64,000 bases of DNA from contig CAIPEB010000608.1 in NCBI GenBank assembly GCA_903863885.1, positions 1 to 64,000 of the forward strand, given 5' to 3'. Source of the stretch: an uncultured Planctomycetaceae bacterium (lineage in GTDB: Bacteria; Planctomycetota; Planctomycetia; Pirellulales; Pirellulaceae). Every line of letters starts with the position of its first letter. Position 1 is the stretch's first letter. Shown here one piece after another: positions 26,320 to 35,127 of the stretch. Below the pieces are notes generated by a model. It saw only the letters and a list, made by a program, of their open reading frames with translations, was not told the DNA's origin and did no database searches. Both the position numbers and the translations under genes were made by a program.

Positions 26320-28611
26320 TCAAAACGGGTTGGAGGGCGACATCTGCCAGCCGACCAGGTTCTTGAAGGACGACTCGCCTCCTTCGCTGAACAGGGTTAT
26401 GCCCAGGCTTTCGGCGTGCGCCGGAAACACTCGCCGTCCGATCGCCTGTCGATCGTTGGCATAAACCTCGACGACCGACTTGTCGACGAACACCCGCAGT
26501 TTCAACGGTTCGCCCGGTTGAAGCGCCAGCGGAGCCTGCTCGACGACCTGGCGCCCGTACTGGCCGCTGCGAGTCGAATCAAAAACGAGTTGCTTCGCAT
26601 CGGCATCATAGTAGAGCAGGGTCTCCTCGGATCCGTCGGCGGCGGCCCGGACTTTCACTCCGCAACGCTTTGCGGTGCCCGGATTGACATCGAATTGCAG
26701 TTCGCACGAATCTCCCGAGACGCCCTCAAGCGGGAACGTCTTGCCATCGGCCAGCGTCGTTTCGTTCCATGTCTTTTCGTGGCTTCGCAGCGTTTCCAGT
26801 TCGGGCACGGGACGCATCCGCAGCGTTCCGTCTTCCCCGAGCCACAGTGTGCGGGGCAGGCCGTAGACGCCCGACCAGCCCTGCTGCCGATCGGTCGGCG
26901 GATTGTCGGTCAGCCACGCCCACATGATCTGCCGTCCTTTGCCGTCGAGCAGAGCTTCAGGGGCGAAGTAAGTGTTATCAACCCACGACATGCGGCCGTG
27001 ATTGTCCGGAAAGAAACGGTCATCACGATAATCGCCGACGTAGTATTGGCAGCCCTTGTTGTGCGCGATGAACAGCAGCAGATGCTTGCCGCTCGGCGGT
27101 CCGCCTGCGGGACTCGAAGGCAGTGGCAGGAAACTCGGGCACATGTTGTCTTCGCTGCGATCGGTCCATTCCGGATTGCGATCGTAAAACACGTGCATGT
27201 AATTCCAGGTCTTCAAGTCGTCCGAACCAAAGAGGTAAAGGCGATCGCCCTGTTCGGTGATCGGCGAGTCCGGGTTGCGCCCGACCTTATTCAGCACCAG
27301 CAGGTTGCCGGTCAGCATGTAATACCGGCCGTTGTGTTTCCAGATATTCGACGGATCGGCCGAGCCGAGATAGACGGGCTTGCCGTCGGCCGACTTGATT
27401 TCAGTTACTCCCCATTCGGTCGAGCGAATCACCGGATTGGCATCGAGTTTGGTCCAGCGGTCGAAGGGACTGCGGCCCGCCGCCATGCCGATTCCCTTGG
27501 CACCCCAGAGCATCCAGTAGGTGAGATACGCTGTGCCGTCATCGTCCACGAATCCGCCGCCGCTGAAGCAGCCTTCGTCTCCGGCTCCCGGGCCGATTGC
27601 ATCCGGTTGATGACGCCAATGCACGAGATCGCTGCTGGAGATGTGGCCCCAGCAGAATCCGGATCCGTTGCGGCTGTACAGGTACATGAGATGATACCGG
27701 CCGTCATGGTAGAACGCGCCGTTGGGGTCGCCGGGCAGTCCCATGTCTTCGGTCGTGCAGAAGTGGTAGCCGGGCCGGTAGGGATCGGCGAGCATTTTCT
27801 CCCGAAGCAATCGCGTCGAGCGGAGCACGTCGTCGGGCACCGGGTCGTTCGGCGACCAGGCCCTGGGAACGGGGGCCCAGCTTTTCCCGTCGGTCGCGTC
27901 GGGCGTCGCTGCCATGTAGACTGTAGCCCCCTTGCCGCCGAGCACGAGGCACCCGTCCGCGACCCGCACATCGCCGGCGAGCTGAATGTTGTTGAATCGT
28001 CCGGTTTTCTCACGCAGCCCATCGTCTGCGAAGGACCACCAGGCCCACGGCTTGGCTCCTTCGGAAACAACGCCCGGCTGCAGTTTCGCGATCGCTTCCT
28101 CGGCAAGCGGCTCCGCATAAACCCGCGCATCGCGAATGCGGCCTGCAAACGAACGCTCGCCGTCACGGGCTTCGATGTGGCGGCGACCGAACATCACGAC
28201 CGCCTGCGGCCCAAACACCTTTGGAGCCTCCCCCATCGTGTACTTCGCATACGGTTTGCCGTTTCGGTAGATCGAAACCTCACGATCGCGGTAAACGATT
28301 GCGATCTGTACGAATTCGCCCGCCGAAACCGTTTCGGCCGGCCAATCCGTCTGTTGCTTTTCGGTGCGCACGAACCCGTTGCTGCCGGCCATCCACCGCT
28401 TCGGCTCCAGTTCGCCGAACACGATCGCGTCGAAGGCCGAGTCGAGGTTGTCGATCGTCAGGGCCGATCCGCCGCCCTGGTCGAGCGTCGAGGGCGACGC
28501 CCACACCACCAGCGTCTTGTCGCCCAGCGTGCCCTCGGCACGCGCGGAACGCGTTTCGCCCATATGCAACAGAAGTCCGACAGCCAGAAAACTCAGCGTG
28601 GTGCGGAACAT
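26320..28611 (-). CDS. LamG-like plus GH32-like secreted glycosidase homologue
   Basis: The frame extends to 28701, but ATG 28611 is preferred: it follows GGAGG and begins a clear signal peptide (MFRTTLSFLAVGLLLHMG). The product is 763 aa. Residues about 25-180 form a concanavalin/LamG-like beta domain. Residues about 270-600 form a five-bladed GH32-type propeller, with D295-P-N-G in the nucleophile motif and D419-P in the RDP-like motif. The C-terminal beta-sandwich ends with ExxxNDRQAIGRRVFP-like features of GH32. GH32 enzymes cleave fructans or sucrose. The usual Glu-Cys acid/base motif reads M490-C491 here, so activity or specificity may differ. It neighbours other secreted carbohydrate enzymes. 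Confidence 0.85.
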   Translation of the reverse strand: MFRTTLSFLAVGLLLHMGETRSARAEGTLGDKTLVVWASPSTLDQGGGSALTIDNLDSAFDAIVFGELEPKRWMAGSNGFVRTEKQQTDWPAETVSAGEFVQIAIVYRDREVSIYRNGKPYAKYTMGEAPKVFGPQAVVMFGRRHIEARDGERSFAGRIRDARVYAEPLAEEAIAKLQPGVVSEGAKPWAWWSFADDGLREKTGRFNNIQLAGDVRVADGCLVLGGKGATVYMAATPDATDGKSWAPVPRAWSPNDPVPDDVLRSTRLLREKMLADPYRPGYHFCTTEDMGLPGDPNGAFYHDGRYHLMYLYSRNGSGFCWGHISSSDLVHWRHQPDAIGPGAGDEGCFSGGGFVDDDGTAYLTYWMLWGAKGIGMAAGRSPFDRWTKLDANPVIRSTEWGVTEIKSADGKPVYLGSADPSNIWKHNGRYYMLTGNLLVLNKVGRNPDSPITEQGDRLYLFGSDDLKTWNYMHVFYDRNPEWTDRSEDNMCPSFLPLPSSPAGGPPSGKHLLLFIAHNKGCQYYVGDYRDDRFFPDNHGRMSWVDNTYFAPEALLDGKGRQIMWAWLTDNPPTDRQQGWSGVYGLPRTLWLGEDGTLRMRPVPELETLRSHEKTWNETTLADGKTFPLEGVSGDSCELQFDVNPGTAKRCGVKVRAAADGSEETLLYYDADAKQLVFDSTRSGQYGRQVVEQAPLALQPGEPLKLRVFVDKSVVEVYANDRQAIGRRVFPAHAESLGITLFSEGGESSFKNLVGWQMSPSNPF

Positions 28612-28634
28612 GGTGACTGCCTCCGTTGGTGTCT

Positions 28635-28651
28635 TGCGCCTCTGTGAGAGC
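28635..28651 (+). repeat. 17-nt dispersed repeat, copy 1
   Basis: TGCGCCTCTGTGAGAGC occurs here, just upstream of the GH32-like start, and again at 37541-37557 upstream of the RND exporter gene. Planctomycete intergenic regions, as I recall, often carry degenerate CTCTGTGA-type dispersed repeats; this is probably one of them. Confidence 0.5.
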
Positions 28652-28833
28652 CCTTTTTTGTGTAACTCCGCAATTCTCCAGGCAGCCGTTTGAGCGGTCA
28701 AACACTAACTAGGGCAGAGCGAAAGAATAACCTATACAATTCGCCGGTTGCTTGTGAGCGAGCGATGCGAAAAAAATCAGTGTGATCGGCCAGGCCTGGA
28801 AGTTTGTCGTCGATGAGTTGCAGTGTCCTATCC

Positions 28834-28901
28834 GGCTCTGCCAATGGAAACGGCGATCACACCCATGCCTGCTGTTTTGAGTGCCACTGGCTGTGCCAGT
28901 G
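28834..28901. repeat. REP-like palindromic repeats, left cluster
   Basis: CACTGGC-TGT-GCCAGTG (28885-28901) is a perfect 7-bp hairpin. A degenerate partner, GGCTCTGCCAATGGAAACGG (28834-28853), matches 18 of 20 bases of the complement of the right-hand cluster. Palindromes of this CACTGGC...GCCAGTG kind are, as I recall, dispersed in planctomycete genomes. Confidence 0.6.
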
Positions 28902-29130
28902 TAAGCGGTCATGCCATCGAACACTCACGGCTTGCCTGACCAAAACAGCCTGAATTTGGTCATCTCCATCCAACAACCGGTCCAGTCACCGGAGCCAGAT
29001 ATCCCGTGTGCTAACTTATTCATCAAATGTTGCATTGTTCGAGAGTCCTGCCGGCATTACCTCTTCGCCCTTTGGACTTTGCTCTCCGTTGCGGACCCTC
29101 TCAGACTCGGATATTGGAGGTCGTTGGCAA

Positions 29131-29161
29131 CGACCGTTTCCACTGGCACAGCCAGTGCCAC
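29131..29161. repeat. REP-like palindromic repeat, right copy in inverse orientation
   Basis: The complement of 29141-29157 is identical to the 17-nt hairpin at 28885-28901. It is extended by CGACCGTTTC on the outer side, matching the GGAAACGG of the left cluster. The two copies are about 240 bp apart and inverted. Confidence 0.6.
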
Positions 29162-29196
29162 ACGAACGAATTCATCAACTCATTCTTTCGCTCTGC

Positions 29197-31293
29197 CTAA
29201 GACCCGGCTTTCGGTTTGTGCGTTTGGCTCAGGCCGGCCGGATCATCCAGATTCACGCCCATGGCGTCGAACATCGCTGCCGCGTTGAGGAAGTGGGCTG
29301 TCATCCAGAATACGGTCCAATGCTCGCTGTAGCCGCCTCGCAGTTTGTAGACGTTGGACATGTCGCCCGACTGGCCGAAATTCGTGTGCTGGATCTGTTC
29401 ACCCTGGCTGCCGAACGGGTCGATCATCTGACCGCAACTGCGGAACATCACGATTGCCAGTCGCCGGAGATCCTCGCGCCCGAGCAGTTCTCCCATGCGG
29501 CAGATCTCGGGCGTGAACAGCACGCCGTACACGTCCAGATGCTGGTTCTGCGCCGACACAATGGTCCACCCGTGCGTCTTGAGGCCATGGTCGCGCAGAC
29601 GCCCCGGGGGAAGGTCGATGTCCCAGAGGACCGTGTAGGTCAGCGCCACGTCCAGCGCGTGCGATGCCCATTCCAGGTGCTTCGGGTCCTTGGTCAGTTC
29701 GTAGACCGCGAGAAATGCCTGGAAGGCGGCCAACGCGCCTTCCTTGTCTTCGCAGCGGGCGTCGAGTGTGCCGCCCCAGTACGGTTCCTTCATGTCGAGG
29801 TGCCGTTTTGCGTAATGTTCGGCCGCCTTCAACGCGGCACTCCGGAACTCCTCGTCCTGGAACAACCCGTAGGCGCGGCACAGCGGCGAAACAAAGAAAG
29901 CCTCGGCCGTTGAGACCGGACGCCAGTCGTCGCGCAGAATTCTCGCTGCATGGAACTTGCCTGCTTTGCGGAGAAACTCCTCCCAGGGACGCGTATCGAC
30001 GCCGGCGACGGCACGGCCGGCGATGATGGCGCGCGCGAAATTCTCCATCGCCTGCCCCTGCGACACATGGTCCTGCTCTGTCCACTTCCCTGTTTCCGCC
30101 GTGTACCGTTGCAGGAATCCGCCATCGTTGAAGGGGGCAGTCGCAAGGTGGTTCAGCGATCGCACGCCCTTGCCGACCGCTTGAGGATCGTTCAACAGCG
30201 GCGCCAAACGCAGCAGCGCATTGCAGCAGGCTTCGCCCTGACCGCACCAGCCCATGACGTAGTGCGTTCCTTCGACGTAGTCCGGGTACATCTCGAAACC
30301 GGCGTCGGGATTTCGGTCGCGGAACCGCGAGCAGGCGAAGCGATACTTGTCGCGGACAATCTGTTCGCACGTCGGCAGACCTTCGAGGCTGAACGGCGCG
30401 TTCAGCCGCATCGCGGCGCGCAGCGGCGCGCGGAATCCCGAGCCTTCAGAGACGGAAGGACAAACCTGCAGGAAGAACGTCTTTTCGATGATCTGCTCCG
30501 GCCGCAGCGTCACCCACGTGTCGGGATATTCGAGGAACTTGCCCTGCAACGCCTTGACCACGCTGTGGCGTCCGTTGGCGGCGCACGGCCCCGAGAGCAG
30601 CGCCAGTTCCGTATCGGCTTCGTGAGCCGACACGCCGAGCGACCACCATTGATCGGGCTGATTCCCGCCGGCCACCGGGGAGGGCAGCGAGTGGAGCGCG
30701 GCGCTGCGCGACATGTCGCCGTCGTGCCATTCGACGCACGCCCAGGGGGCCGAATAGCGGTGCTCTTCAAAGTAGGACTCGTCGCCAGGATTGCCGGGAT
30801 GAACGGCCACCGCTCCGTGACCGGTGCGGGCCCCCGACGGATTTCCGTAGTAGAGGATTCCGGGAAGCAACGGCCGGGCTTTCGTCGCGCCCTCGGCCAG
30901 CCATCGCACGGACAGCGTGCACTGCGGCAAGGCCTTCGTGCTTTTCCACGAGAACCGCCTGATACCGCGCACGATACCGTCTTCCACCCGATACGCGTCG
31001 CGGAGTTCCAGCACGCCGTCCTGCAGCGTGAGATTGCCGGACACAATAGTCCAGTCTCCGGACTGCTCGATGCGTTCGGGCCTCGCGTGCCGCCATTCGG
31101 CCGGCCAACCGTCTCGCCAGGCAATTGCCACAGACCAGAGCCCTTCGGTCGGACTCCGCAGTATCACTCGATCCCCGGAACGCACTTCGGCGCGAAAGTC
31201 GGGCGCCTTGCTGACGCAAAACGTTACGGCCGGTTCGTCGGCGAAGGCGATCGCCGGAGTCGCAGCCAGCAGGATTAGCAGTCTGGTGATCAT
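29197..31293 (-). CDS. Secreted six-hairpin (alpha/alpha-barrel)-like protein, probable carbohydrate-active enzyme
   Basis: This is a 698-aa protein with a signal peptide (MITRLLILLAATPAIAFA) and GAGG five bases before the ATG. Residues about 20-290 are beta-rich (DGVLELRDAYRVEDG, ILYYGNPSG). Residues about 310-690 are helical, with repeating patterns typical of six-hairpin glycosidase-like barrels: HYVMGWCGQGEACCNALLRL, FNDGGFLQRYT and DQHVSQGQAMENFARAI-like segments. Such folds are found in glucuronyl hydrolases, lyases and related enzymes. I cannot assign a family or the catalytic residues. It sits between the GH32-like protein and the transglutaminase/esterase fusion, on the same strand, suggesting polysaccharide use. 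Confidence 0.75.
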   Translation of the reverse strand: MITRLLILLAATPAIAFADEPAVTFCVSKAPDFRAEVRSGDRVILRSPTEGLWSVAIAWRDGWPAEWRHARPERIEQSGDWTIVSGNLTLQDGVLELRDAYRVEDGIVRGIRRFSWKSTKALPQCTLSVRWLAEGATKARPLLPGILYYGNPSGARTGHGAVAVHPGNPGDESYFEEHRYSAPWACVEWHDGDMSRSAALHSLPSPVAGGNQPDQWWSLGVSAHEADTELALLSGPCAANGRHSVVKALQGKFLEYPDTWVTLRPEQIIEKTFFLQVCPSVSEGSGFRAPLRAAMRLNAPFSLEGLPTCEQIVRDKYRFACSRFRDRNPDAGFEMYPDYVEGTHYVMGWCGQGEACCNALLRLAPLLNDPQAVGKGVRSLNHLATAPFNDGGFLQRYTAETGKWTEQDHVSQGQAMENFARAIIAGRAVAGVDTRPWEEFLRKAGKFHAARILRDDWRPVSTAEAFFVSPLCRAYGLFQDEEFRSAALKAAEHYAKRHLDMKEPYWGGTLDARCEDKEGALAAFQAFLAVYELTKDPKHLEWASHALDVALTYTVLWDIDLPPGRLRDHGLKTHGWTIVSAQNQHLDVYGVLFTPEICRMGELLGREDLRRLAIVMFRSCGQMIDPFGSQGEQIQHTNFGQSGDMSNVYKLRGGYSEHWTVFWMTAHFLNAAAMFDAMGVNLDDPAGLSQTHKPKAGS

Positions 31294-31335
31294 CGCAACC
31301 TCGCGAGATTTGAAGCTGAATTCGGCCGCGTGTTT

Positions 31336-34300
31336 CTAATGCACTGTCTCCGCGGAGAATCGCACGACGACTTCGGCACTGAACACGGACTTCGGGTCTC
31401 CCCGTTCCTCGAGGGTCTTGTGGAGGACTGCGATCATTCGCTGAACGTTTGCAGTCTCCATCTGCTTGCCGTCGCGCGTGATCGTGATCGGCTGGTCGAG
31501 GTCCAGCATGCGGTCGTTGAATCGCACCGTCACGCGATCCAACTGGTCGGAATGCAGATCAACCCGCTGCCTGTCGCGCGTTGCGACAACTTCGGTCCCT
31601 GCCTTTCGCTGGTCGTCGTCGATGGCGAGCCAGTAGAAGCGATTGTGGGTCACGTCGTCCTGTCGCCACACGATCTTCGCGGGCAGCGGATTGCGGCTGA
31701 ACTTCGCCATCCACGGCAGGGCCACGGCGTCCTCCCGGTCCATCCAGTGGCCCTTGTCGGGGTGAACGGAAACGAGATGCGGATAACCGTCCGGATCGCT
31801 TTTTTTCAGGTCATCCAGTTTCTTTTCCCATTCGCGAGCCACGTTATTGCGATTGAAGGCGCTGTCCTTGCCTCCGACGTGGATCGTGAAAGGCAGATTG
31901 CGCAGTCCCAGTGGCGAAGCCTCGTTGGGGTGCCCTGCCATCATCGCGGCGGCGGCGAGGCGGTCCGCCATGCGCGGCGCCAGCTGGTAGACTCCGTCGC
32001 CTCCCGCAGAATACCCCATGATGTAGACACGGTCCGGATCGACATCCTCGAACACGATCAGGTCTTCGATCAGCCGGTCGAACAGCGAGTCGATGTGATC
32101 CTGATGCCAGAGATTCCACGTGTCGGTCGGCGCACGGGGCACAGCGTAGACGCCCTCCGCGAGCGTGTATAACCGTTTCTGGTTCTCCCATTGGCTATCG
32201 TTGACCGCCTTCGGAGCGCCGCCCCCTCCGTGCATCGAGATAAAAAGGCTGCGGCCGCTCTGGGGCTTGTTGCCGAACACCTTCAGGAAGAAGGGCATGA
32301 CCAGGTCGCCCTGCCGCAACTTCCCCTCTTTCATCTCGCCTTCCCGCTCCGCACGAATGCGCCGAGTGTGGTCCGCAACAAGCAACTGCTCGGCCTGAGC
32401 AGCGTCTTCGCGAGTCAGCGGAACCTCGGAAAAAGTCTGCTTCTGGAGGGCTCCTCGCGTGGCCGCGTCGCGCGCAAGGTACTCTTTCAGAGACGCGACC
32501 GCAGCGGTTGACTTGCCTGAATCGACACGAACGCTCGCCGTCACCAACGCGATTTTCGTTTCGCGGTCCGCCCCGTGGCGGGCAGCTGCATCTGCCTGCT
32601 CGGTTCTGCCTGCGACGAACACGAGCGTCACGAGTTGGCCTGCCCGCACCGAATCCACGGTCGCACGGACGGTCTGCGTCTCGAATTGCGCCTCGATTTC
32701 GTACTTTGCGCCGGCCTTGATCACAGCGGTCAAATGGTCGTTCGCATCGAATCGCTCGTCCTTTGTCACGCCCTCGAACACCTGCTCACCATCGGATCCT
32801 CGCACTTTGAGTCGTGCAACGACCCGTTCGTTCAGACCATTCACCGCGCGGAACATGATCGACACGGAACCTTCCGGCACAAACGGAGCGTGCTCGGTGT
32901 AACGATCCGTGACGTTGACTGCCCACACGTCACGGTTCTTCCTGGACCAGACCATGGGAAACCGCGTAGGAGTGCGCCGGAAGCTGACGGCGTATATCGC
33001 ATGCAGCGGATCGTCGCGGCGAGCGGTCGAAGCGCGACCGCCGAACCAGCCGCTGTCCAGCTTGTCGCCGTTCGGTTCTGCGGCGCCCGTGAAATGCCAT
33101 CCCTGATCCCAGACTTCGACCCAGGAGTGGTTGCCGCAATCGTCGGACCACATGGGCACGCCGACAAACCGCGCGGGCACGCCGACGGCGCGGCAGGCGT
33201 CGACCAGCAGCACGGCCAGACCGGTGCAGGATGCCAGCCCCGATTCAATCGACTCGTACGGGCTCTGGTCGGCTTTCGCGCGTTTGGTCGAGTAGCGGAC
33301 GTTGAGCACTCCGAAGATTTTCTGGTTCAAAATCGCTGCAGCCTGCGACGGGTTCCGCGCTTCTTTCACCAGAGGCGAGAATCGTTCGAAAAAGTCGCGC
33401 CGCCATTGGTCGCGCCGCTCGTTAATGCTCGCATACGGCAGCACGTCGTTGAGAAACACGTCCTTGGGAATCCGATCCCTCCAGCTCGATTCGAGCCATG
33501 CGCGATAGGCATAGCCGGTGTTTTCAAGTAGAAACTCGGCGGACAGGTTTTGCAGGTCCCGCTCGGGCATGTTTTCGACAAGAAACAGCATCCCTTCTTT
33601 CTGGTCTGCCGGAGCATCCCGCAATGCACGCTCGATCTGCGGGCGGTTCTTGCCCGCCGAATCCAGCGCGGCCGGGATCCCCGAGCGTTTCTCTTCGACG
33701 CGGGTCATCCACAGACGGGAATCCTGCCGTACATGCCACTCCTCGCGCACGCCGTCCTCGGCCGTTCGGCGCAGAGTTGCGAGAAAGCCGTCGTCCGTGA
33801 GATGCATTTCGGGAGGGGAGGGAAATCGCTTCAGTGTTTCCGGGTCGATAGCCAGATCATCAAGCCGTTCGGCCCACCGTCCGTGTCGCTCGCGGAATGA
33901 CTTCTGGTGATGGTAGATTTCCATCAGAAGATCGCGCGCGGGCAATGCCGGATCCGGTCGGAACGGCGCGTCGGCCTTCGAGGCGTGGGAGAATTCGACG
34001 TATCCCCACCGCTCCGGACGGTGCATGTCGACGATCCCCTGCGGCGACCAGATCCAATTGTTCTCCGGCTTGTTCGGCACCTTCCGGTACTTGCCGTCGG
34101 CAACGGTCCGCTGCCATTCGACTCGAGAGAAGTTCATCCGCCATCGATCACCTGCCTTGGGTGCGATGGCGTCGCGACCGCCCCGATTGAAAGCCGTCCA
34201 GGGAAAGGCCAGTTCAACCGTCCAGTTGTGATCGATGTCGGACGGATCGTTGATCGTGCCGTCGACGTTCACGGCCGACCGCAGGCCGGGAATCTCCCAA

Positions 34301-34806
34301 CTGTTGTCCGCCTTGCCGTCATCCTTGTAAGGCTTGGGAAGATAAAGGTCCCAACCGGTATTGAACGCGTTCATTTCAAATTCGTAATACGAGTGGTTGT
34401 CGCCGTCCGGATCAAAGAACAACTCGAAATCGTTGTCCTGAAAGACCACGGCGTCGTGCTCGCGGATGGTTGCCCAGACGTGCGGTTCGTCCAGGCGGGC
34501 GGCGATGTAAAGGAATCGGTCGTCCCAGAGCATCTTGGCTCGCGTGCAGTAAGTCGGCGCGGGCTTCGCGTCTCCTTCGATATCTGCGAAAGGCTCAGAC
34601 CACTGCGCTCGCTCCCAGGCCGCTTCGTCCAGCTTTCCGTCAACGTTGATCGCCGTGTCGGCGCGGCAGCAGACGTAGCCGCGGGGTTGCAGTCGCTTCA
34701 TCTTGCTCCAGTCCTCAGCCGAATCTCCCGCGGCCCTCGCGGCCGAACCGGCAACGACTGCCACTGCGGCAGTAATCAAGAACAACAACGGCGGCCTGCT
34801 TCGCAT
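31336..34806 (-). CDS. Secreted three-domain protein: CBM9-like, transglutaminase-like, alpha/beta-hydrolase
   Basis: The frame can be read from TTG 34812, but ATG 34806 follows GAGG and starts a signal peptide. The product is 1156 aa. Residues about 40-260 resemble a CBM9-like domain (AAWERAQWSEPF, ARLDEPHVWATIREHD, WTVELAFPWTAF). Residues about 480-590 are transglutaminase-like, with C527 (GLASCTGL) and H560 (GNHSWVEVW). Residues about 850-1050 are an alpha/beta hydrolase with G-Y-S933-A-G-G, D981 and H1020 correctly ordered, as in PHB depolymerase/feruloyl-esterase-like proteins. A carbohydrate-binding module, a papain-fold domain and an esterase on one chain suggest polysaccharide or glycopeptide attack. 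The substrate is unknown. Confidence 0.85.
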   Translation of the reverse strand: MRSRPPLLFLITAAVAVVAGSAARAAGDSAEDWSKMKRLQPRGYVCCRADTAINVDGKLDEAAWERAQWSEPFADIEGDAKPAPTYCTRAKMLWDDRFLYIAARLDEPHVWATIREHDAVVFQDNDFELFFDPDGDNHSYYEFEMNAFNTGWDLYLPKPYKDDGKADNSWEIPGLRSAVNVDGTINDPSDIDHNWTVELAFPWTAFNRGGRDAIAPKAGDRWRMNFSRVEWQRTVADGKYRKVPNKPENNWIWSPQGIVDMHRPERWGYVEFSHASKADAPFRPDPALPARDLLMEIYHHQKSFRERHGRWAERLDDLAIDPETLKRFPSPPEMHLTDDGFLATLRRTAEDGVREEWHVRQDSRLWMTRVEEKRSGIPAALDSAGKNRPQIERALRDAPADQKEGMLFLVENMPERDLQNLSAEFLLENTGYAYRAWLESSWRDRIPKDVFLNDVLPYASINERRDQWRRDFFERFSPLVKEARNPSQAAAILNQKIFGVLNVRYSTKRAKADQSPYESIESGLASCTGLAVLLVDACRAVGVPARFVGVPMWSDDCGNHSWVEVWDQGWHFTGAAEPNGDKLDSGWFGGRASTARRDDPLHAIYAVSFRRTPTRFPMVWSRKNRDVWAVNVTDRYTEHAPFVPEGSVSIMFRAVNGLNERVVARLKVRGSDGEQVFEGVTKDERFDANDHLTAVIKAGAKYEIEAQFETQTVRATVDSVRAGQLVTLVFVAGRTEQADAAARHGADRETKIALVTASVRVDSGKSTAAVASLKEYLARDAATRGALQKQTFSEVPLTREDAAQAEQLLVADHTRRIRAEREGEMKEGKLRQGDLVMPFFLKVFGNKPQSGRSLFISMHGGGGAPKAVNDSQWENQKRLYTLAEGVYAVPRAPTDTWNLWHQDHIDSLFDRLIEDLIVFEDVDPDRVYIMGYSAGGDGVYQLAPRMADRLAAAAMMAGHPNEASPLGLRNLPFTIHVGGKDSAFNRNNVAREWEKKLDDLKKSDPDGYPHLVSVHPDKGHWMDREDAVALPWMAKFSRNPLPAKIVWRQDDVTHNRFYWLAIDDDQRKAGTEVVATRDRQRVDLHSDQLDRVTVRFNDRMLDLDQPITITRDGKQMETANVQRMIAVLHKTLEERGDPKSVFSAEVVVRFSAETVH

Positions 34807-34884
34807 GGACAAACCTCGACTCTTGTTTATCCGGGGAGGTACACATTTATCGCGAACGGCAATTGTCGTCGGCGCAATTGCAAA

Positions 34885-35106
34885 TCACAAGCGGCGAATG
34901 GTGGCATCCGCGGGGTGAGTCCAGCCCGCGGCGGCGACGCCCATTTCGTGAATACGCCGATGCCGCGGGCGCAGCCACAGCGGAATGCGGTATGCATCGT
35001 CGATGACCGCCGAAGCCGTTGCATCCGCGCCTGAGCCGATGGCCGGCGTCACACAACGCGCATTCCAACCCGCCTGCGCTAGCCGGAGTACCGGCGGTCC
35101 GGACAC
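34885..35106 (-). CDS. Doubtful small ORF, 73 aa
   Basis: This frame begins 21 bp after the RND exporter stop on the same strand and has a mostly G/C third position, as expected of local genes. No Shine-Dalgarno, known motif or hydrophobic segment is visible. It lies in the 321-bp gap 34807-35127, which otherwise shows nothing. It may be a real small gene or a chance frame. Confidence 0.22.
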   Translation of the reverse strand: MSGPPVLRLAQAGWNARCVTPAIGSGADATASAVIDDAYRIPLWLRPRHRRIHEMGVAAAGWTHPADATIRRL

Positions 35107-35127
35107 GCCCAGCGGACGTGGCGTGCG

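Larger units (their letters stand above)
28713..29197. mobile_element. Possible MITE-like element: 16-bp terminal inverted repeats flanked by TA
   Basis: GGCAGAGCGAAAGAAT at 28714-28729 is the exact reverse complement of 29182-29197. The 485-bp interval 28713-29197 is flanked by TA on both sides (28711-28712 and 29198-29199). It contains no convincing gene but does contain two oppositely oriented hairpin repeats. A TA duplication and short terminal inverted repeats are typical of Tc1/mariner/IS630-derived miniature elements, but no relative is visible in the window. The right end abuts the stop codon of the 698-aa gene. It could instead be a terminator/leader inverted repeat. The rest of the 585-bp gap 28612-29196 shows nothing else. 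Confidence 0.35.

Noticed and set aside
26296-28647. A 783-codon plus-strand frame fully antisense to the GH32-like gene
   Set aside because: It lacks domain-like composition and motifs, and mirrors the GH32 frame with GC-rich codon positions. The minus-strand frame has clear family motifs and a signal peptide. Similar antisense frames (for example 2320-3954, 35311-36978, 45249-47270) are rejected for the same reason.
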